This document shows positions 11,310-19,113 of a DNA stretch of 64,000 bases, one piece after another. Location of the stretch: positions 1,240,001 through 1,304,000 of the forward strand of contig NZ_AP024463.1 of the NCBI RefSeq assembly GCF_019973735.1, written 5' to 3'. How positions within the stretch are numbered: position 1 is the first letter of the stretch; each line of letters opens with the position of its first letter. Below the pieces are notes generated by a model that saw nothing but the letters and a program-made list of their open reading frames with translations, ran no database searches and was not told the origin of the DNA. Made by a program: the position numbers and the translations under genes. The DNA comes from Arachnia rubra (GTDB lineage Bacteria > Actinomycetota > Actinomycetes > Propionibacteriales > Propionibacteriaceae).

Positions 11310-12023
11310 ATGAAGACTCGTGTCCTTGCCGGGGCTGCAGCTGTAGCACTGGCCCTTGCGGGTTATACCGGGGCCGCACCGGCCTCCGCCGACGACGCCG
11401 TGCCCTCGTTGACGGTCCGGGCCGTCAATACCGCCCAGGGTGACTCCTCGGCCTATCTGGATGCCAAGTGTCCTGAGAACACCGCCAAGGCCGTCATCAA
11501 GGTTGGTACCTGGAAGACTGAAACAATCAACCTGAAGAATCAGCAGGACGAGTTTGGCTACATGGTCAACGGCCAGGGACAGGTTCCCACTACGCTCACC
11601 TGCTTCGATTACCAGGACAAGTCCACCAACACCACCGTGGAAGTTGACGTGACCAAGCCCATCGGCCCGCAGGTCACTGTCAGTGGTGATGGTGTGGCCA
11701 GGAAGGCCGCCCCGGGTGGAAACATCACCGTCAGTGCCACTGGTTTCACTGCCAGCAAGGAAGTCGATTTCACCCTGTATTCCAAGCCCTACGCGCTCGG
11801 CAAGGCCACATCCTCCGAGAGCGGCTCCGTGCAATTGAGTGCCGTCGTGGACAAGGACGTTACACCTGGCAGCAACCACTTCGTGGTCCTCAAGGCCGAC
11901 GGTGAGGTTGGCTTGGCCAACGTTACCGTCGTCAGCAAGGAAGACCTCGGCAAGAGCCAGCCCAAGCAGGATGGCTCGAAGTCCGGTAAGCCCGGTATGC
12001 CACGCACCGGTGCCCCAGCCTGA
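11310..12023 (+). CDS. Secreted protein B with terminal MPRTG motif
   Basis: A 237-residue exported protein, paralogous to the gene before it. The signal peptide covers about 1-27 (cut after ASA). Then come an N-terminal domain with the same two-cysteine layout (DAKC and LTC), an Ig-like domain (PGGNITVSATGF then TPGSNHFVVLKA), a short Lys/Ser linker, and the end MPRTGAPA. The LPXTG-like motif again has no membrane anchor. ATG 11310 is preceded by AGAGGGGAAG. A GC-rich hairpin follows at 12036. The function is unknown. Confidence 0.75.
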   Translation: MKTRVLAGAAAVALALAGYTGAAPASADDAVPSLTVRAVNTAQGDSSAYLDAKCPENTAKAVIKVGTWKTETINLKNQQDEFGYMVNGQGQVPTTLTCFDYQDKSTNTTVEVDVTKPIGPQVTVSGDGVARKAAPGGNITVSATGFTASKEVDFTLYSKPYALGKATSSESGSVQLSAVVDKDVTPGSNHFVVLKADGEVGLANVTVVSKEDLGKSQPKQDGSKSGKPGMPRTGAPA

Positions 12024-12975
12024 TCCAGCAACCAACCGCCCCGGGCCTGGAGGCCCGGGGCGGTTTGCCATTCCCAGGTGGATCTGGATTCCCGGGATGC
12101 TGATCCTGGCTCTCGTGGTCGGCCTGGCCGCCGCAGGCAGCCTGCTTGCCTCACGCGCCACCAGGCTGGAGGTAGCGCTTCACACCTCACGCGATGACGG
12201 GCGCACTCTCGTCATCGTCGGGATCGATGACCGCTCCCTTGCGCCCGAAGGAACCACCGACTTCGGTGACCTCAGCGATGAGCATGGTGCCCGGGCCGAT
12301 CTGATCCTGGCGTTGCGCCAGCAGGGTGGGCAGATCCGTGCCGCAAGCATTCCCCGGGACCTCCTCGTCGAGGTCGCACCCAGCGAATACGACCGGTTGG
12401 CAACCAGCTGGCTGCGGGGCCCGCAGGCTTTCGTCGATGGTCTTTGTCGTAGTCTAGCGATGCCGGTGGACCATCTTGCCGTGATGAACCTGCGGGGATT
12501 CGTCACCCTGGTCGACGCTGTCGGCGGAGTGGAGGTCACGCTGGAGCATCCGCTACGTGATGAGCACGCGCACATCGATCTGCCTGCGGGAACACAAAGG
12601 CTTGACGGGCGTACCGCCCTTGGTTTCGTGCGTAGCCGCCAGGGAGAGATCCTGGCCGGTGGAACCTGGACTCCCGATCCTGAGGGGGCGGCCGGGAGGC
12701 AGCGCCGCGGTGGTGAGGTGTTCCGCTCCCTACTCAGGCAGCTGCCCCGCAACCCTGTGCATCTCTACTCACTGGCCTGGCAGACACTGCCGGAGACCTC
12801 GCTGAGCGAGGGGACGTCCCTGCTCGACCTGGCGAGTTTTCACGACCTCAGTGGTGGATTCACAGGTGTCCCCGTTGAAGGTGGCCAGGACGCCGAGGAC
12901 TGGGTGGCTTTGGCCAACGATGAGACCCGGGCTGCTCTCTCGCAGGCCGGCCTGGCGGGTGGCTGCGGTGTGTGA
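12010..12975 (+). CDS. LCP (LytR-CpsA-Psr) family protein
   Basis: A membrane-anchored enzyme family that attaches glycopolymers to peptidoglycan outside the cell. A single span is seen at WIWIPGMLILALVVGLAAAG. The extracellular LCP domain shows ASIPRDLLVEV, then LRGFVTLVDAVGGVEV and LPAGTQRLDGRTALGFVRSR with the conserved arginines. GTG 12010 (321 residues) gives basic residues before the span; ATG 12097 (292 residues) would start inside the hydrophobic part. Neither has a strong ribosome site, so the start is uncertain. Its neighbours are two secreted proteins, which fits work on the cell envelope. Confidence 0.8.
   Translation: MPQPDPATNRPGPGGPGRFAIPRWIWIPGMLILALVVGLAAAGSLLASRATRLEVALHTSRDDGRTLVIVGIDDRSLAPEGTTDFGDLSDEHGARADLILALRQQGGQIRAASIPRDLLVEVAPSEYDRLATSWLRGPQAFVDGLCRSLAMPVDHLAVMNLRGFVTLVDAVGGVEVTLEHPLRDEHAHIDLPAGTQRLDGRTALGFVRSRQGEILAGGTWTPDPEGAAGRQRRGGEVFRSLLRQLPRNPVHLYSLAWQTLPETSLSEGTSLLDLASFHDLSGGFTGVPVEGGQDAEDWVALANDETRAALSQAGLAGGCGV
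12036..12063 (+). terminator. GC-rich hairpin after secreted protein B
   Basis: A perfect 12-13 bp stem (12036-12048 with 12051-12063) is followed by only TTT. It fits a weak terminator for the secreted genes. It lies inside the next reading frame if that gene starts at 12010, and before it if it starts at 12097. Confidence 0.55.
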
Positions 12976-13041
12976 GCGCTCTGTGGCAGGGTGTTGTTAG
13001 ATCAATGAAACTGCCCGCGGGCGGTAGCGAGGAGAAGGTGA

Positions 13042-13668
13042 ATGAGCTGGGACCGACCTGTTGCCTGGGAAGTCCAGGAACGCGCGGAGCTGGGGGCTGG
13101 GCGGGTCTCCACTTTCGTGGACGAGACCGTGGTGACCCCATCCGGCGAGATCATCACACGCCAGTATCTGACGCATCCCGGCGCGGTGGCGGTTGTCTGC
13201 TGGGACGAGGAACGCGACGTCATAGCAGCAGTGCGCCAGTACCGGCATCCCGTGCGTCAGGAGATGGTCGAGATCCCGGCCGGCCTGTTGGACCTGGAGG
13301 GCGAGGACTACGTGGCCGCGGCGAAACGGGAACTCGCCGAGGAAGCGGAGCTGGCTGCCTCCCGCTGGGATGTGCTGATCGACATCGTCACCACGCCAGG
13401 CGCCTGTGAGGAGTCCCTGCGGATCTATCTGGCACGTGACCCGCACCCTGCCTCTAGGCCGGAGGGCTTCGTCTTGGAGGGGGAGGAGGCCCACATGAGA
13501 TTCGAATGGATTTTCCGCCCTGCGCTCGTTGCTGCTGTGTTCGCTGGGGAATGCCAGTCACCGAGCCTGGTCTCAGGGGTGCTGGCTCTGGAGACAGCCC
13601 GGCTCTCCGGGCGGCTTGACCAGCTGAGGCCTGCAGATGCTCCTTGGCCGGTCAGGGCCGGTCGCTGA
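13042..13668 (+). CDS. Nudix hydrolase, ADP-ribose pyrophosphatase type
   Basis: A 208-residue enzyme that splits ADP-ribose or a similar nucleoside diphosphate derivative. The Nudix box runs GLLDLEGEDY...AKRELAEEAEL, with Ala in place of the last Gly, as in other actinobacterial members. The upstream VRQYRHPVRQEMVEIPAG strand is typical of the ADPRase group. AGGAGAAGG lies just before ATG 13042. The xerD start follows the stop codon with no gap, the same pairing as Rv1700-Rv1701 in M. tuberculosis. Confidence 0.9.
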   Translation: MSWDRPVAWEVQERAELGAGRVSTFVDETVVTPSGEIITRQYLTHPGAVAVVCWDEERDVIAAVRQYRHPVRQEMVEIPAGLLDLEGEDYVAAAKRELAEEAELAASRWDVLIDIVTTPGACEESLRIYLARDPHPASRPEGFVLEGEEAHMRFEWIFRPALVAAVFAGECQSPSLVSGVLALETARLSGRLDQLRPADAPWPVRAGR

Positions 13669-14580
13669 GTGACCGCGGCTGAGGACATCTTGGAGCAGTA
13701 CCTGGCTCACGTCCGGGTGGAGCGGGGACTGCGGGCCAACACCGTCGCTGCTTACCGCCGTGACCTGGAGCGGTATCTTGCGTTTCTCTCGGAACGCGGT
13801 GTGACCGATCTTGCGGCGGTCACACCGGTGGAGATCAGTGAGCACGTGCGTGACCTGGCAGGCGAACTCAAGGGAACGTCGGTGGCGCGGGCGTTGGTCA
13901 GCGTGCGCAACCTGCATGCCTTCGCGCACGAGGAGGGGGTGACAGCTGGCAATCCAGCTGCCGAGACCCAGGTGCCTAAGCTGGGCAAGCGTCTCCCCAA
14001 GGCGCTCAGCGTCGCTGAGATTGATGCCCTGCTGGCGTCACCGGACCGGGATGACCCCATAGGAATGCGAGATGCCGTCTTGCTGGAGATGCTCTACGGG
14101 ACAGGCGCCCGTGTCTCCGAGATCACCGATCTCGATGTCGACGACGTCACCACGGTCGTGGACGACGAGACCACGGGGCTGAGGCTCCGGGGCAAGGGCG
14201 GCAAGGAACGGGTGGTGCCGTTGGGCAGCTTCGCCCGGGAGGCCCTCGGCGCTTATCTGGTGAGAGGCCGCCCCATCCTCGCCGCCAAGGGCGACGGGGG
14301 CGGTGCACTGCTGTTGAACACCCGTGGCAGGCGTCTGACACGCAACTCGGCGTTCACCGTCGTCGTACGCCATGCCGAGCAGGCCGGTATCGAGGCGGAT
14401 GTCTCACCTCACTCGCTACGGCACAGCTATGCCACCCATCTGTTGGAGGGCGGCGCCGACGTGAGGGTAGTCCAGGAGCTGCTCGGGCATGCCTCGGTGG
14501 CGACCACACAGATCTACACCCTCGTGACGGTGGATCGCCTGCGTGAGGTCTACCTCGAATCGCATCCGCGGGCAAGGTGA
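13669..14580 (+). CDS. xerD: Tyrosine recombinase XerD
   Basis: A 303-residue recombinase that resolves chromosome dimers at dif with XerC. An N-terminal SAM-like DNA-binding domain (about 5-90) precedes the catalytic domain with R148, a Lys in KGGKE (about 176-179), H248-x-x-R251, H274 and the nucleophile Y283. The GTG start directly abuts the Nudix stop. Its place ahead of parA and scpAB fits a chromosome segregation block. XerC versus XerD is decided on synteny and overall likeness. Confidence 0.92.
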   Translation: MTAAEDILEQYLAHVRVERGLRANTVAAYRRDLERYLAFLSERGVTDLAAVTPVEISEHVRDLAGELKGTSVARALVSVRNLHAFAHEEGVTAGNPAAETQVPKLGKRLPKALSVAEIDALLASPDRDDPIGMRDAVLLEMLYGTGARVSEITDLDVDDVTTVVDDETTGLRLRGKGGKERVVPLGSFAREALGAYLVRGRPILAAKGDGGGALLLNTRGRRLTRNSAFTVVVRHAEQAGIEADVSPHSLRHSYATHLLEGGADVRVVQELLGHASVATTQIYTLVTVDRLREVYLESHPRAR

Positions 14581-14589
14581 CAATCTTTG

Positions 14590-14618
14590 CCCCGGGAAGA
14601 ACAGTCGATTCCCGGGGG
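14590..14618 (+). terminator. Stem-loop after xerD
   Basis: A perfect 9-bp stem (CCCCGGGAA with TTCCCGGGG) with a 10-base loop follows 10 bases after the xerD stop. There is no clear U-tract, so it may attenuate rather than fully stop transcription. Confidence 0.45.
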
Positions 14619-14689
14619 CCTGTGGTTTATGCACACATGGCACTGTCATCCTGGCTAGGATGGACTTGTCGACATTTTTAGGAGGCGAA

Positions 14690-15586
14690 GTGGCCGACGA
14701 ACTGTTCAAAGTTCCAGATGCGCCCGCAGAATCCACACTTCCGGAGGAAATCGGACCCACAGGGCGGCCCATGCCAGATCTGCCTGTCCCCGCACCCCCG
14801 GCTCCCGGGCGGGAAATGAGTGCCGTGATCATCTCGATGTGCAATCAGAAGGGCGGGGTGGGCAAGACCACGACAACCATCAATCTGGGTGCAGCCCTGG
14901 TTGAGCTTGGCCACAAGGTGCTGCTGGTGGACTTCGACCCGCAGGGTTCACTTTCCGTTGGCCTCGGTGTGAATCCTCACACCCTGGAGCGCAGCGTCTA
15001 CAACCTCCTGCTCTCCCGTGACTACACGGCGGGTGAGGTGATCCAGCCGACCTCGGTGGAGGGCATGGACATCCTGCCCAGCAACATCGACCTGTCGGCC
15101 GCAGAGGTGCAGCTCGTCAGTGAGGTGGCCCGGGAACAGACCCTGACGCGCCTGCTGGAGCCGCTGCGCAGTGACTACGACTTCATTCTCGTCGATTGTG
15201 CCCCTAGCCTTGGGCTGCTCACCATCAACGCCCTCACCGCAAGTGACTACGTCATCATGCCGCTGGAATGCGAGTTCTTCGCGCTGCGCGGTATCGCCCT
15301 GCTCACAGACACCATCTCCAAAGTTGCCGACCGGCTGAACCCTGATCTGAAGATTCTCGGGATCCTCGGCACCATGTACGACGGACGTACCCTGCACTCC
15401 CGCGAGGTGCTGGAGCGTGTTGTCCAGGCATTCGGCGACGACGTCTTCCACACCGTCATCCGGCGCACCGTGAAGTTCCCCGAGACCACCGTCGCGGGTG
15501 AGCCCATCACCACCTACGCGTCGGCCTCGAAGGGAGCCGATGCCTACCGGATGCTGGCGCGAGAGGTGCTGCGGAAGTGCCAGTGA
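14690..15586 (+). CDS. parA: ParA/Soj-family ATPase
   Basis: A 298-residue deviant Walker ATPase. The Walker A motif KGGVGKTTTTIN follows a Pro-rich N-terminal extension of about 45 residues, then the DFDPQGS switch and the VDCAPSLGLLT Walker B. GTG 14690 has AGGAGG 4 bases in front; an ATG at 14660 is possible. It is not next to a parB gene here, and I saw no parS palindrome in the intergenic region. It matches the orphan ParA Rv1708 ahead of scpA in M. tuberculosis. The next gene overlaps by 4 bases and may be its partner. Confidence 0.88.
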   Translation: MADELFKVPDAPAESTLPEEIGPTGRPMPDLPVPAPPAPGREMSAVIISMCNQKGGVGKTTTTINLGAALVELGHKVLLVDFDPQGSLSVGLGVNPHTLERSVYNLLLSRDYTAGEVIQPTSVEGMDILPSNIDLSAAEVQLVSEVAREQTLTRLLEPLRSDYDFILVDCAPSLGLLTINALTASDYVIMPLECEFFALRGIALLTDTISKVADRLNPDLKILGILGTMYDGRTLHSREVLERVVQAFGDDVFHTVIRRTVKFPETTVAGEPITTYASASKGADAYRMLAREVLRKCQ

Positions 15587-15951
15587 ACAAGAGGGCCAGC
15601 CTGCCCGGCGCGAGCGAGTTGTTCCGGCCCACTAAGGCCCCGGAGCCCGTCACCCCAGCAGCTCCTGCCGACCCTGAGAAGGCCAAGCCGCAGAAATCGG
15701 AGCCACAGGGGAAAGAGAAGGCATCCCGCCCGGTGGCGTCAGGCCGCATCAGGCATGACCAGAAGATCACCGTCTATTTCTCCTCCGAGGAGTTGTTCGC
15801 GCTGGAGGATGCCACCCTTGAGCTGAAGCGCCGTCACGGCATTAACCTGGACCGGGGGCGCTTGGTGCGCACCGCCGTTGCCTTGGCCCTGCTCGACCTG
15901 GCTGAGAACGGCGCCGACTCGGCTGTGGTGGCGGAACTGAATCAGAAGTGA
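15583..15951 (+). CDS. Small RHH-like protein between parA and scpA
   Basis: A 122-residue protein. The first 55 residues are Pro/Ala/Lys-rich and look disordered. The C-terminal part starts with a strand KITVYFS, then a helix with EELFALEDATLELKRRHGI and a second helix RLVRTAVALALLDLAE. That is the order of a ribbon-helix-helix DNA-binding fold, as in small ParA partners such as ParG. GTG 15583 overlaps the parA stop by 4 bases and its own stop overlaps scpA by 4. The fold is a reading by eye; the function is inferred from position. Confidence 0.65.
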   Translation: MNKRASLPGASELFRPTKAPEPVTPAAPADPEKAKPQKSEPQGKEKASRPVASGRIRHDQKITVYFSSEELFALEDATLELKRRHGINLDRGRLVRTAVALALLDLAENGADSAVVAELNQK

Positions 15952-16772
15952 GCAGGCGGGCCCGCAACCGGACCGCGGAGACACCTGAGACCACTCCCGG
16001 TTTCGATGTGCACCTGGCGAACTTCGAGGGTCCGTTTGACCTGCTGTTGCAGCTCATCTCCCGTCGCGAGCTGGACGTCACACAGGTGGCGCTGAGCCAG
16101 GTGACCGACGAGTTCGTCGCGTACGTTAGGGCTGCAGGGGAGACCCTCGGGCTGGAGCAGACCAGTTCCTTCCTGGTGGTCGCAGCCACCCTCCTGGACC
16201 TGAAAGCCGCCCGCTTGCTGCCGGGCGGTGAGGTCACCGACCCAGAGGACCTGGCTGCACTGGAGGCCCGAGACCTGCTGTTCGCCCGGCTCCTCCAGTA
16301 CCGGGCCTTCAAACAGCTGGCCTCCTGGGTTGGACAGGCCATCGCAGTCGCAGATCGCCAGCACTGGCGTCCCGGAGGCTTGGAGGAGCAGTTCCGTGGT
16401 GTCCTGGTCAAGGTTGAGCTGCCGATTGACCCCAGTGGGCTCGCCCGCCTGGCTGTCCGGGCACTGACTCCGAAACCCACGCCTGCGGTGCAGCTAACCC
16501 ACCTGCATGGCAGCCGCGTCAGCGTGGTCGAGCAGACCGGGATCGTCTCCGAGCTGCTGGCGGACAGGGGGCAGGCAACTTTCCGATCCCTCGTCGCCGG
16601 CTGCGACCGCCTGACCACCGTCGTGCGTTTCCTAGCGGTCCTTGAGCTGTTCCGCGCGGGGAGGGTCAGCTTCGAGCAGGCCGGCCCGCTCAGCGAACTC
16701 AGTATCCGATGGTCGGGAGGCGCCGCACATGAGATCGCCGTCGACGAGTATGACTTCGAGGAGGGGACGTGA
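15948..16772 (+). CDS. scpA: Segregation and condensation protein A
   Basis: A 274-residue kleisin that joins SMC and ScpB in the condensin complex. The family signature FEGPFDLLLQLISRRELDVTQVALSQV is at residues 24-50. The SSFLVVAATLLDLKAARLLPG block follows, and there is a winged-helix C-terminus. The GTG start lies inside the stop of the gene before; the stop overlaps scpB by 4 bases. Confidence 0.95.
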   Translation: MSRRARNRTAETPETTPGFDVHLANFEGPFDLLLQLISRRELDVTQVALSQVTDEFVAYVRAAGETLGLEQTSSFLVVAATLLDLKAARLLPGGEVTDPEDLAALEARDLLFARLLQYRAFKQLASWVGQAIAVADRQHWRPGGLEEQFRGVLVKVELPIDPSGLARLAVRALTPKPTPAVQLTHLHGSRVSVVEQTGIVSELLADRGQATFRSLVAGCDRLTTVVRFLAVLELFRAGRVSFEQAGPLSELSIRWSGGAAHEIAVDEYDFEEGT

Positions 16773-17332
16773 ACGCTGGCCGTGCCATCGAGGCGCTGCT
16801 GATCATGGCCACCGAGCCTCTGGCCGCAGCGGATCTGGCGGCCCAGCTGGGACTGCCGGAGCGTGATGTGACCGCGGAGCTAGAGCAGCTGTCCCGGTTC
16901 TACCAGGACACCAGCAGGGGTTTTGAACTGCGCCGTGTCGCTGGGGGATGGCGGCTGGCCACCGCCCCCGACCTCGCGGAGACGCTGGAGGCCGCCGTGG
17001 TTGCCGAGACCCGGGCCCGGCTGAGCCAGGCCGCCTTGGAGACCCTGGCCGTCATCGCCTACCTGCAGCCTGTCACCCGCGGCCGGGTTTCCGGGGTGCG
17101 TGGCGTGAACGTCGACGGCGTGGTCAGGACCCTGTTGTCGCATGGGCTGATCACCGAGGCAGGAGAGGAACCGAGCGGGGCCATGACCTTCGCGACCACA
17201 TCGCTGTTCTTGCAGAAACTCGGAATCGACTCGCTGGATGAGCTTCCGGACTTGGCGCCATTGCTGCCCGACGCCGTAGCCTTGGAGGCTGAACTGCGCG
17301 CCGCGTCGGGAATTGAGGAGCAACATGACTGA
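16769..17332 (+). CDS. scpB: Segregation and condensation protein B
   Basis: A 187-residue winged-helix protein that binds ScpA. The block LSQAALETLAVIAYLQPVTRGR and the following RGVNVDGVVRTLLSHGLI are the family hallmark. The GTG start overlaps scpA, and rluB starts 8 bases before the scpB stop. Confidence 0.95.
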   Translation: MNAGRAIEALLIMATEPLAAADLAAQLGLPERDVTAELEQLSRFYQDTSRGFELRRVAGGWRLATAPDLAETLEAAVVAETRARLSQAALETLAVIAYLQPVTRGRVSGVRGVNVDGVVRTLLSHGLITEAGEEPSGAMTFATTSLFLQKLGIDSLDELPDLAPLLPDAVALEAELRAASGIEEQHD

Positions 17333-18059
17333 GCCGGAGGGCATCCGCCTGCAGAAAGTCCTGGCTGCGGCCGGTGTGGCATCACGGCGTGCCAGCGAGA
17401 TCCTGATCGCCGAGGGCCGCGTCGAGGTCAACGGCACGGTGGTCTCCGAGCAGGGACGCCGGGTGGATCCGGAGCGGGACACCATTCGCGTGGACGGTGC
17501 GCGTATCCCGCCGCCACGTCACCATCGTTACCTGGTGCTGAACAAGCCGCGCGGCGTGGTCTCCACGATGGAGGACCCGGAGGGCAGGCGTACCCTGGCC
17601 GACTACCTGCCACGGAAGACAGAACGGCTGTTCCACGTGGGGCGGCTCGACACCGAGACCGAGGGCCTGATCATCCTGACCAATGACGGCGAGTTCGCGC
17701 ATCGTCTTGCGCATCCCAGTTTCGAGATTCCGAAGACCTACGTCGCAGAGGTCGCGGGACTCGTGGAGCAGCGGACCCTGCGCCGGCTGGAGAAGGGGCT
17801 ACGCCTCGACGACGGCCCCGTGAAACCGGACCGGGTCAAGCTAATTTCCCGGGGCGAGTCGCGTTCGCTGCTGGCCATCACCCTCCATGAGGGACGCAAC
17901 CGCATTGTCCGGCGCATGATGGACTCTGTGGGTCACCCCGTGGACCGGCTAGCGCGCACAGCCATCGGTCCGGTCCGGCTCGGCCAGCTGGCGGTCGGCA
18001 CCACCCGTGAGCTGAGCCGCCAGGAACTGGGCGCACTGCTCGATCTCGCCGGGATGTGA
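17325..18059 (+). CDS. rluB: 23S rRNA pseudouridine synthase, RluB family
   Basis: A 244-residue enzyme. The S4 domain (about 8-65, IRLQKVLAAAGVASRRASE) precedes the RsuA/RluB catalytic domain with LNKPRGVVSTMEDPEGRRT and the active-site block VGRLDTETEGLIILTNDG, where D is the catalytic base. ATG 17325 has GAGGAG in front and starts inside scpB. The scpA-scpB-rluB order is widely conserved; the cmk and der genes that usually follow are absent here. Confidence 0.93.
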   Translation: MTEPEGIRLQKVLAAAGVASRRASEILIAEGRVEVNGTVVSEQGRRVDPERDTIRVDGARIPPPRHHRYLVLNKPRGVVSTMEDPEGRRTLADYLPRKTERLFHVGRLDTETEGLIILTNDGEFAHRLAHPSFEIPKTYVAEVAGLVEQRTLRRLEKGLRLDDGPVKPDRVKLISRGESRSLLAITLHEGRNRIVRRMMDSVGHPVDRLARTAIGPVRLGQLAVGTTRELSRQELGALLDLAGM

Positions 18060-18080
18060 GGAGTGTAACCAGGTCTGAGG

Positions 18081-18086
18081 TAGCAT
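18081..18086 (+). promoter_or_regulatory. -10 box of the FKBP gene
   Basis: TAGCAT ends 7 bases before GTG 18094 and no ribosome site lies between, which suggests a leaderless transcript. Confidence 0.4.
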
Positions 18087-18093
18087 CTGCTGG

Positions 18094-19113
18094 GTGCGTT
18101 TGAGTGAAGTGATGACCCGAGCCCGGATGGCCCTTGCGGCTGCTGCTCTATCCGCGGTGGCCCTGGCGGCCTGCTCTGAAACCCCGGCCGATCCCTCTGC
18201 AGGGGCGTCCTCTGGCGCGGCGACGGAACCCGCCTCGCCCGCCCCGAGTTCATCCCCGGCTGCCCTGCCCACGGGGAGTATCACCCCATCGGACAACCTC
18301 GACGCGATCACCGTCTCCGATGCCGACACCCCCGAGGTGAAGGTCCCGGCGCCGTGGGCCATCAGCAGCACCCAGACCAAGGTACTGCGTGACAGCAGCA
18401 ACTCCCAGGTCGTCGGTGACACCTCCACCGTCACAGTCAATTACGTGGGCGTCAATGGGCGCACTGGCGAGCCTTTCGACAGCTCCTACACCAAGGGCCA
18501 GCCCGCGACGTTCAAGCTGGACGGGGTGATCCCCGGGTTCAAGACCGGCCTGGCCGGGCAGAAGGTCGGGTCGCGAGTGCTGATCGGCATGACAGGTGCT
18601 GACGGCTACGCCCAGGGCAACGCCAAAGCCGGCATCGAGGCGGGTGACTCCCTGCTGTTCGTCGTCGACATCGTCTCCGCTTCCTACACCGAGGCCACAG
18701 GTGAGGCGGTCACCCCGGCTGACGGCCTGCCCGCGGTCACCATGACCGAGGGCAAACCGGAGGTCGCGATCCCGGAGGGTGGCGTCAACGCCGAGCAGCT
18801 CGTGGTCCAGCCGCTCATCAAGGGTGCGGGCACAGAGATCACCGCCGAGTCCAGCGTCTCTGTGAAGTACCGGGCCTGGGGCGCCAAGTCCGGGAAGCTG
18901 ATCTATGACGCCTGGCAACCCCAGGAGGGCAAGCTCGCCAGCCTCATCGCGGGCTGGAAGACAGGTCTGCTGGGGCAGACGGCGGGGTCGCGCGTGATGC
19001 TAATCGTGCCCGCCGCTGAGTCCTTCCCGAATGGGAACCCGAGCATGGGTCTCGAGAGTGGTGAGGGGCTCGTCTACGTCATCGACATCCTCGACGTCAA
19101 GGCTGCAAGCTGA
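18094..19113 (+). CDS. FKBP-type peptidyl-prolyl isomerase lipoprotein, two domains
   Basis: A 339-residue protein with a lipoprotein signal (lipobox ALAAC, Cys27), a Pro/Ser/Ala-rich linker and two FKBP domains. The first (about 105-195) keeps the active-site pattern VNYVG, FDSSY, VIPGF, GLAGQKVGSRV. The second (about 245-335) is degenerate: IYD in place of the FD pair and LIAGW in place of VIPGF, so it may be a binding domain only. Exported folding helper (inference). An in-frame ATG at 18112 is an alternative start. It ends 17 bases inside the convergent gluQ. In Streptomyces, FKBP genes lie near pafA and pafBC. Confidence 0.88.
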   Translation: MRLSEVMTRARMALAAAALSAVALAACSETPADPSAGASSGAATEPASPAPSSSPAALPTGSITPSDNLDAITVSDADTPEVKVPAPWAISSTQTKVLRDSSNSQVVGDTSTVTVNYVGVNGRTGEPFDSSYTKGQPATFKLDGVIPGFKTGLAGQKVGSRVLIGMTGADGYAQGNAKAGIEAGDSLLFVVDIVSASYTEATGEAVTPADGLPAVTMTEGKPEVAIPEGGVNAEQLVVQPLIKGAGTEITAESSVSVKYRAWGAKSGKLIYDAWQPQEGKLASLIAGWKTGLLGQTAGSRVMLIVPAAESFPNGNPSMGLESGEGLVYVIDILDVKAAS

